Origin: DATGEO01 sp035310015
Lineage (GTDB): Bacteria > Chloroflexota > Dormibacteria > Dormibacterales > Dormibacteraceae
DNA: 30,537 nt
NCBI GenBank assembly: GCA_035310015.1
Contig: DATGEO010000129.1
Coordinates: 1 to 30,537, forward strand
Direction: 5' to 3'
In this document: piece after piece, positions 30,473 to 30,537 of the stretch
Position numbering within the stretch: position 1 is the stretch's first letter
Layout of the letters: each line of letters begins with the position of its first letter
The notes under the pieces: generated by a model
Told to the model about the DNA's origin: nothing
Seen by the model: the letters and a program-made list of their open reading frames with translations, nothing else
Databases searched by the model: none
Made by a program: the position numbers and the translations under genes

Positions 30473-30537
30473 TCCAGGAGCTGTCACGGCGCGCCGGTCC
30501 TGATCGACGCCATGCAATCGAGCGTCGACGAGGGACG
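30473..30537. other. right edge, no gene identified
   Basis: The last 65 bases after the methyltransferase stop hold an ATG at 30512 that opens a frame of eight codons to the edge, with no ribosome binding site close by. This is too little to call a gene. An inverted GGCGCGCC palindrome (30488-30495) is present but such sites are frequent in GC-rich DNA. Confidence 0.3.

Overview
The window is GC-rich, densely packed bacterial DNA of soil-bacterium type. Four-base stop/start overlaps, many TTG and GTG starts, TAnnnT -10 boxes with short or absent leaders, and a LuxR-type class III cyclase all fit a Chloroflexota / Candidatus Dormibacterota or Actinomycetota lineage. No 16S or ribosomal protein gene is present, so this placement is a low-confidence inference.

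Layout. (1) 1-6257, minus strand: a polyamine uptake and breakdown operon running gabT-type aminotransferase, gamma-aminobutyraldehyde-type dehydrogenase, ABC ATPase, binding lipoprotein and two permeases, the last cut by the window edge. It resembles E. coli ydcSTUVW (patD) with a GABA transaminase added. (2) 6286-11292: a small choline/aminoglycoside-type kinase, divergent from the operon; then a dimethylglycine/sarcosine dehydrogenase-like FAD protein and an APC amine/amino-acid permease with a good promoter and an 18-bp palindrome. (3) 11383-18464, minus strand: an operon satP (acetate transporter), acsA (acetyl-CoA synthetase), penicillin-acylase-family Ntn hydrolase, a four-helix membrane protein and a PuuB/OrdL-type amine oxidase. 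The last three genes overlap by four bases each. (4) 18697-25952: a cyclase with an unrecognised N-terminal region, an EamA transporter, a yceI-marR pair, a two-gene unit (membrane protein plus NAD(P)-binding protein), a DEAD-box helicase, and a dienelactone hydrolase whose 3' end overlaps the helicase.

(5) 26028-30537 is the accessory-looking part. It starts with tRNA-Ala(GGC), followed about 70 bases later by four 11-bp tandem repeats. Next comes a detached tmRNA (ssrA) 3' end with no tmRNA body, followed about 50 bases later by 12-bp tandem and inverted repeats. Two tRNA-like 3' ends, each trailed by short tandem repeats, look like two attachment sites laid down in series, although no integrase gene is in view. 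Beyond them are an unrecognised 296-residue protein, a small membrane protein broken by a single in-frame TAG, a ParB-like-domain protein with a helical C-terminal domain carrying an HNYVHN motif, and a D12-class adenine DNA methyltransferase. The ParB-like/methyltransferase pair is the best candidate here for an undescribed DNA-modification or defence module. Its function is inferred only from domains and context.

Regions 1-3 make biological sense together: import of polyamines and methylated amines, amine oxidation or transamination, aldehyde oxidation, amide hydrolysis, and conversion of released acetate to acetyl-CoA. Substrate assignments rest on family membership and neighbours.
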